Assembly: GCA_041576815.1 (NCBI GenBank)
Contig: JBFGKE010000016.1
Span: 8,780 to 72,779, forward strand
DNA from: SG8-38 sp041576815
Lineage (GTDB): Bacteria > Myxococcota_A > Polyangia > Polyangiales > Houyiibacteriaceae
Direction: 5' to 3'
DNA length: 64,000 nucleotides
Shown here piece after piece: positions 59,864 to 64,000 of the stretch. Made by a program: the position numbers and the translations under genes. The notes beneath the pieces were generated by a model. It ran no database searches and was not told the origin of the DNA. It worked only from the letters and a program-made list of their open reading frames with translations. Position 1 is the first letter of the stretch; each line of letters starts with the position of its first letter.

Positions 59864-60447
59864 CGCTGTCCCTCGCTGGCGCTCACGAGGTCGTACAGCC
59901 GAGGTAGCAGAACGTCGAGGCGCTCGTCTTGGGGGAGGGCGCCGAGGCTCCGTTCGAGCGTTCCCTGCGCATTGCGCCGCATCAGCATCAGCCCCTCTCG
60001 GTTCTGACGGACCATGTCCTCCCCTCGCTCGCGCCGTACCCGCATGACCCCTTGCCCCATGCCAACGGGACGGAAGGCCGTGTACGGCCCGCCGTCGCGG
60101 ACGAACAAGATGACGCGCTCGCCCAACTGGAAAGACGGCTCGCCTTCGACGCGCATCGCGACGTCGCCGATCCGGCCGCCGAGGGTCTCGACGATCACTT
60201 CGCTTTCATGCGGTGCAACCCCGCGAATCTCCCGTTCGACGGCGATGCGGTGCCAGGTGCCGAGCTGTCCGTCGGGACGTGCGAACGACTCCGAAAACAG
60301 CACTCGACCGAGCACGATGCGGTCTGCGTGCGCGACGAGCTCGTCGAGGTCGAGCCCCTGGACGATGGAGCCCTCGGCGGGGCTGGCTAGAAGAAAGGCC
60401 CCGAGGATGGGGGCCAACAGCGCCATCAGCGGCTTGAATCTAAGCAT
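59860..60447 (-). CDS. Exported protein of unknown function, matrixin partner
   Basis: A 195-residue exported protein with a signal peptide (about 1-26). The mature part is beta-rich (LDELVAHADRIVLGRVLFSES, VEREIRGVAPHESEVIVETLGG, FQLGERVILFV). I do not recognise a named family, but its four-base overlap with the protease gene indicates they are made together. It might be an inhibitor, chaperone or co-displayed partner of the protease (inference). Confidence 0.78.
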   Translation of the reverse strand: MLRFKPLMALLAPILGAFLLASPAEGSIVQGLDLDELVAHADRIVLGRVLFSESFARPDGQLGTWHRIAVEREIRGVAPHESEVIVETLGGRIGDVAMRVEGEPSFQLGERVILFVRDGGPYTAFRPVGMGQGVMRVRRERGEDMVRQNREGLMLMRRNAQGTLERSLGALPQDERLDVLLPRLYDLVSASEGQR

Positions 60448-60507
60448 TTAATAAATCTGCGGGCCGCGGCGTGCCCCGTCAAGCGACCCTTTTGCCGACG
60501 ATCTCGA

Positions 60508-60537
60508 TTGACAATTTCCCTTAGATGTTCGTACACC
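60508..60537 (+). promoter_or_regulatory. Candidate promoter for the tatT-tatQ-tatM operon
   Basis: A perfect TTGACA (60508-60513), 18 bases, then TACACC (60532-60537). The predicted start of transcription is at about 60544, next to the ATG at 60545, so the mRNA may have almost no leader. The -10 match is weak. Confidence 0.35.
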
Positions 60538-60544
60538 TCGCTCC

Positions 60545-61471
60545 ATGCCTCAAGATCTCTTGTCTCGCTCCCTTCAGTGGGTGGCGGGCGCGCTGTGCAT
60601 CGTGGCGCTCGGCGGCTGCGACATTGCAAAGTTCACCGCGGACTCGACCGCCGGTGTCTTTGCTCGCGCGGCGCCTGCATTCGAATCGTACTGGGACTAC
60701 GACCTCGCAGGCGAGGCCGTTCCCGCCACGATCGTGCAGCTCGAGGGTATCCTGAGGGTCGTTCCCGACAACGATGCCATTCTCGCCCAGCTCTCACAGG
60801 CGTACGTCGGGTATGCATACGGTTGGGTCGAACAAGAGGTCGAAGCGATGGAGTTCGCGGGCGACTACGAGAAGGCCGACTCTGAGCGGGCGCGCGCCCG
60901 AACGATGTACTTGCGCGCGCTCGACCTGACTCGCCATCGAATCCGGCTGGTCAATCCGGACATCGACAACGCGGTCAAGTCGTCGGTCGAGGACTTCGAG
61001 GCGTGGCTCTCCGCGGCGTTCGACGACAAAACGGATGCGCCGCTGCTGCTTTGGCACGGCTACGCCTGGGGGTCCTTCATCAACACCGCGAAGGACGACA
61101 TGGAGGCCGTCGCCGATTTGGCATATGCGAAGTCACTCGTCGCGCGCTCGATCGAGCTCGACCCGGACTACTACAACGCCGCGGGCTACACGTTCATGGG
61201 AGTTGCAACCGCTTCGGAGATGGCGGGCAACATGGATGACGCAAAGCTCTACTTCGAAAAGGCGCTGGCCGCCACGGAGCGGCGCGCGCTGCAGGCGCAG
61301 CTCAACATGGCCCGTTACTACGCCGTCAAACAGGGCGACCGTAAGCTCTTCGATACGTTGCTCGGCGAGGTCATGGATGCGCACGACCCGCTGCCGGAAG
61401 CCAGGCTAGCGAACCGGATGGCGAGAGAACGCGCTGCTCTCTACATCGAGAACGCAGACCAACTCTTTTAG
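60545..61471 (+). CDS. TRAP transporter TatT component (TPR lipoprotein)
   Basis: A 308-residue TatT protein, the TPR subunit of TPR-associated TRAP transporters (TPATs; first described as Tp0956 in Treponema). The signal has lipobox LGGC (Cys25). TPR helices include YLRALDLTRHRIRLVNPDID, LLLWHGYAWGSFINTAKDD and AKSLVARSIELDPDYYNAAGYTFMG. TatT is thought to form a trimeric scaffold that receives the substrate or binding protein. The permease genes follow directly, so the assignment is strong. No binding protein is in this operon; two lie at 9.4-11.4 kb. Confidence 0.92.
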   Translation: MPQDLLSRSLQWVAGALCIVALGGCDIAKFTADSTAGVFARAAPAFESYWDYDLAGEAVPATIVQLEGILRVVPDNDAILAQLSQAYVGYAYGWVEQEVEAMEFAGDYEKADSERARARTMYLRALDLTRHRIRLVNPDIDNAVKSSVEDFEAWLSAAFDDKTDAPLLLWHGYAWGSFINTAKDDMEAVADLAYAKSLVARSIELDPDYYNAAGYTFMGVATASEMAGNMDDAKLYFEKALAATERRALQAQLNMARYYAVKQGDRKLFDTLLGEVMDAHDPLPEARLANRMARERAALYIENADQLF

Positions 61472-61473
61472 CC

Positions 61474-62151
61474 GTGAAGTACATTCGCCGAATTGACCGG
61501 AGTCTCGCGCGAGGCGAGGCAGCCATCGCCGCTACCGTGCTCCTGATCATGATCCTGGTCGCGGCGACCCAGGCAGCGCTTCGGAACCTGACCAACCTCG
61601 ACTTCGATTGGGCGAACCTCGTCCTCGAGCGCATGGAGTGGGCCGATTCCTTCCTTCAGAAGGGAACGCTCTGGCTCGCGTTTTTCGGCGCATCGCTTTC
61701 GACGTACGACGAAAAGCACATCGCGATCGACGTCCTTCCTCGCATCGCGCCGCCCCGCGCGAAGCAGCTTCTGCGAGCGATCGTCTGCCTGTTCGCGTCG
61801 GTGACGTGTTTCTATCTCGGGCGCGTGTTCTGGCTCTCGGTGCTCAACAACGCGATGGAGATTCCGCTCGAGTACTCCGTGCTGAGCGCTGGCGACGAAA
61901 TGGTCCACATCTGCGATGCCTCGGCGGCGGTGTTGGCCGACACTGGGCTGTCGAAGCCGAGCGGGTTCTGCGCGATACGAAGCGCCCTCGAGGTCTTTGG
62001 TGCACAGATGTCGACGCCGGACGTGGCCCTCCAGCTCATCGTGCCGGCGATGTTCATCTTCATGGCGATTCGTTTCTTCAGCCGCGCGCTCGCGGCCTCG
62101 GTGGCGTTCATCACCAAGAGGTACCCCGAGCATTTGACGGGGGAGGACTGA
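61474..62151 (+). CDS. TRAP transporter small permease (TatQ/DctQ)
   Basis: A 225-residue membrane protein with four helices (about 15-36, 63-76, 98-122 and 183-206), as in DctQ subunits. The EKHIAIDVLPR motif between helices two and three is typical. The loop between helices three and four is about 60 residues, with two cysteines (147 and 166) that could form a disulfide; standard DctQ loops are much shorter. GTG 61474 follows the tatT stop by two bases. Confidence 0.92.
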   Translation: MKYIRRIDRSLARGEAAIAATVLLIMILVAATQAALRNLTNLDFDWANLVLERMEWADSFLQKGTLWLAFFGASLSTYDEKHIAIDVLPRIAPPRAKQLLRAIVCLFASVTCFYLGRVFWLSVLNNAMEIPLEYSVLSAGDEMVHICDASAAVLADTGLSKPSGFCAIRSALEVFGAQMSTPDVALQLIVPAMFIFMAIRFFSRALAASVAFITKRYPEHLTGED

Positions 62152-62154
62152 GCG

Positions 62155-63666
62155 ATGGACGGCATCTGGATCGTTCTTCTCATCGTCCTCGCCGTCATCG
62201 GCGCGCCGCTCTTCGCGATCTTCGGGGCGGCCGCCATGCTTTTGTTCGGTGGGCTCGTCGACACGAGCATCACCGGCACCGCCAACGACGTGTTCAGCGA
62301 GAAGTTTGCCGATTCACCGCTTCTGGTGACGATCCCGCTGTTCACGTTCGCGGGATACGTGTTGGCGGAAAGCGGCACGCCGCACCGCCTGGTCAAGCTC
62401 TCGCGTGCCTGGCTCGGGTGGATGCCCGGCGGCTTGGCGATGGTGTGTCTCGTGGCCTCGGCCTTTTTTACGACCTTCACCGGCGGGAGCGGCATCACGA
62501 TCGTCGCGATCGGCGGCCTTCTCTACCCCGCGCTCATCGCCGACCGATACAAGGAGAACTTCTCACTCGGCCTCGTGACGACCGGCGGCTCGCTCGGTCT
62601 TCTTTTCCCACCGAGTGTCCCGATGATCATCTATGGCGTCGTCGCCGGCATCATGATCGAGAAGCTCTTCCTCGCCGGCCTGATTCCTGGCGTGATCACG
62701 GTTGCCACGCTGGCGATCTACAGCTCGGCAATTGGCGTCAAGCACAAGATGTCGCGGACGCGCTTCAACACTGCCGAGGCCTTCAAGACGTTTTGGGAGG
62801 CCAAGTGGGAAGCCCTGCTGCCAATCGCGCTCTTGGGCGGCATGTACAGCGGGCTCCTGCGAATTCACGAGGCCGCGGCGTTCACCGCGATCTACACGCT
62901 AATCATCGAAGTGTTCATCTACCGCGACGTCAGCTTCCGCACCGACCTCCCGCGCATCATTCGGGAGTCGATGACGCTGGTCGGGGCGATCCTCGCGATT
63001 CTCGCCACCGCGATCGGGTTCACCGCATTCCTGATTCAGGCGCGTGTCCCGATGGTGATCCTGGACGCGATGGAGGGCTTCATCACGTCGAAGATCATGT
63101 TCCTCGTCGCCCTGAACTTCTTCCTCATCGGCGTCGGCATGCTGATGGACATCTTTTCGGCGATCGTCGTCGTCGTGCCCCTCATCGTGCCCATCGCGCT
63201 CCGGTTCGGTGTCGATCCGTACCACCTGGGCATCGTATTCCTGCTGAACCTCGAGATCGGTTACATGACGCCGCCGGTCGGCTTGAACCTCTTCATCTCG
63301 AGCTTCCGATTCAACAAGCCGATCACACAGCTCTATCGAGCGGTCTTGCCTTTCATCGGTCTGCTCGGCCTCGCGCTGGTGATCGTCACCTACATCCCGG
63401 CGCTTTCCACGTGGCTGCCCAGCTTGGTCGAGACGCAGGCGGTCGACCTCGGCGAGCCGGGCGAGCTCGAGGGTGATGATCTCGACCTCGATCTCGATGC
63501 CCTGGAGGACGACGGCACGCTCGATCTCGACAGCCTCGAAGAAGACGGCGACACGTTGGACCTCGATACGCTCGAAGGCGAGGAAGAAGAGCTCGACTTG
63601 GACGCGCTCGAAGGCGAGGAAGAAGAGCTCGACTTGGACGCGCTGGAAGAAGAGCAGTCACCTTAG
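62155..63666 (+). CDS. TRAP transporter large permease (TatM/DctM) with acidic repeat tail
   Basis: A 503-residue permease. Residues 1-425 are a normal DctM with about twelve helices and conserved segments (TGGSGITIVAIGGLLYPALI, TTGGSLGLLFPPSVP, LNLEIGYMTPPVGLNLF). Residues about 430-503 are an extra tail in which half the residues are Asp or Glu. It holds five copies of LDLD(A/S/T)LE, two of them exact 36-bp DNA repeats. I know no such tail in standard DctM. It should move the solute with sodium or proton symport. Confidence 0.93.
   Translation: MDGIWIVLLIVLAVIGAPLFAIFGAAAMLLFGGLVDTSITGTANDVFSEKFADSPLLVTIPLFTFAGYVLAESGTPHRLVKLSRAWLGWMPGGLAMVCLVASAFFTTFTGGSGITIVAIGGLLYPALIADRYKENFSLGLVTTGGSLGLLFPPSVPMIIYGVVAGIMIEKLFLAGLIPGVITVATLAIYSSAIGVKHKMSRTRFNTAEAFKTFWEAKWEALLPIALLGGMYSGLLRIHEAAAFTAIYTLIIEVFIYRDVSFRTDLPRIIRESMTLVGAILAILATAIGFTAFLIQARVPMVILDAMEGFITSKIMFLVALNFFLIGVGMLMDIFSAIVVVVPLIVPIALRFGVDPYHLGIVFLLNLEIGYMTPPVGLNLFISSFRFNKPITQLYRAVLPFIGLLGLALVIVTYIPALSTWLPSLVETQAVDLGEPGELEGDDLDLDLDALEDDGTLDLDSLEEDGDTLDLDTLEGEEEELDLDALEGEEEELDLDALEEEQSP
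63571..63642 (+). repeat. Two perfect 36-bp tandem repeats in the TatM tail
   Basis: Identical units at 63571-63606 and 63607-63642, each encoding LEGEEEELDLDA. Less exact copies of the same motif precede them. Confidence 0.93.
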
Positions 63667-63676
63667 CGCCGTCACC

Positions 63677-63864
63677 GGGGCGAAAAAAATCGCGATACGG
63701 GGCTGCATCGGACGGGTCGGCTTGCAAGGGTGGCCGGAATGACTGGAGAGCTTTGGCCACGCAAGCCTCCCCTCGGCGCTCGCGCCAATCGGCGGTGGTT
63801 GCACGCATGGCCGATTGTCACTCGCGACGCCGACTCCGCCCCATCTCGCGATTTTTTTCGCCCC
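63677..63864. repeat. Region bracketed by a 19-bp perfect inverted repeat
   Basis: GGGGCGAAAAAAATCGCGA at 63677-63695 has its exact complement at 63846-63864. Inside, GGCTTGC...GTGGCC (about 63719-63735) can pair with GGCCACGCAAGCC further on, so the 150-base core may also fold. It lies between convergent tatM and sulfurtransferase genes. It could be a MITE-like insertion, a structured RNA or a large terminator. No reading frame of note is present. Confidence 0.75.
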
Positions 63865-63898
63865 TCCGTACGTCGCTGACACCAAGAGATTAACCCTT

Positions 63899-63922
63899 CG
63901 AAAAAGGTGCCTGACCCCTTTT
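63899..63922. repeat. REP-like element, variant of the 6089 palindrome
   Basis: An imperfect palindrome: GAAAAAGG, a TGCCTGA centre and CCCCTTTT, so the AAAAGG/CCTTTT ends pair. It has the same A4-G4 and C4-T4 ends as the copy at 6089, but a different centre. Such sequences are often scattered through genomes as REP elements. Confidence 0.5.
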
Positions 63923-63933
63923 ACTGACCTCTT

Positions 63934-64000
63934 TTATGGCTCGACGGGGAAGGTGCCGTTGTTCCATTCGTTCCAGCTGCCGTCGTAGAGGCGGACGTCC
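63934..64000 (-). CDS. Rhodanese-type sulfurtransferase, C-terminal fragment (cut by window end)
   Basis: The frame enters from the window edge and ends at TAA (63936-63934). The visible 21 residues include RLYDGSWNEWNN and end FPVEP. The YDGSWxEW motif near the C-terminus is diagnostic of thiosulfate / 3-mercaptopyruvate sulfurtransferases. The catalytic Cys lies outside the window. It converges on tatM. Confidence 0.75.
   Translation of the reverse strand, partial: DVRLYDGSWNEWNNGTFPVEP

Overview
The window is about 64 kb of GC-rich, gene-dense bacterial DNA. It most resembles a Myxococcota genome (the former Deltaproteobacteria), perhaps Polyangiales or Sandaracinaceae-like. This rests on several signs. 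There is a MYXO-CTERM-like tail on a secreted matrixin. There are lipoproteins with long Gly-Gly-Thr-Gly-Gly stalks. A Ser/Thr kinase carries a C-terminal membrane anchor. There are MJ0042 zinc-ribbon/TPR proteins, a lysine-rich histone H1-like protein, and a TPR-associated TRAP transporter (TPAT). Taxonomy is inferred from architecture only. No phage, insertion-sequence transposase, plasmid function, rRNA operon or CRISPR array is visible.

Layout. (1) 1-5.2 kb: rod-shape operon mreC-mreD-mrdA-rodA plus a nitrilase-family amidase; mreC carries an in-frame TAA between its membrane anchor and its periplasmic part. (2) 5.2-12.1 kb, minus strand: DUF1295 reductase-like protein, sphingosine-1-phosphate lyase homologue, FGGY sugar/polyol kinase, two paralogous TRAP binding proteins and a TetR regulator. 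These look like an uptake and catabolic module. (3) 12.1-17.5 kb: a small secreted protein with a VPELD sorting tail, two tandem Gly-stalk Cys-rich lipoproteins and a von Willebrand A-domain lipoprotein. (4) 17.5-27 kb: PQQ-type beta-propeller, Nudix hydrolase, glycosyltransferase, two alkaline-phosphatase-fold enzymes, hybrid histidine kinase and PlsC-like acyltransferase. (5) 27-39 kb: YqgE, BamD-like lipoprotein, TPR protein, multi-receiver protein, PhoH, cysteine synthase, SMUG1-type glycosylase, Ser/Thr kinase, pyruvate kinase and a sensor kinase. (6) 39-47 kb: UvrC, 5-formyl-THF cyclo-ligase, ZapA, a 1180-residue zinc-ribbon/TPR membrane protein, cytidine deaminase and purine nucleoside phosphorylase. 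(7) 47-55 kb: MopE-motif lipoprotein, membrane glycosyltransferase, L21-L27, HAD 5'-nucleotidase, H1-like protein, tRNA-Ala(GGC), a PDZ lipoprotein fused to a NuoH-like membrane domain, and RibF. (8) 55-64 kb: XseB, secreted and OmpA-type envelope proteins, matrixin, and a TatT-TatQ-TatM transporter operon. The edge of a rhodanese-type sulfurtransferase ends the window.

Most genes serve the cell envelope or transport. The two TRAP binding proteins near 10-11 kb are of the kind that works with TatT/TatQ/TatM, encoded 50 kb away, so the window may hold one complete but dispersed TPAT system. The permease has an unusual acidic repeat tail. Intergenic DNA is scarce; the only gene-free gap over 300 bases is 12387-12841. 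Small REP-like palindromes lie at 6089-6174 and near 63900, and a 19-bp inverted repeat brackets 63677-63864.
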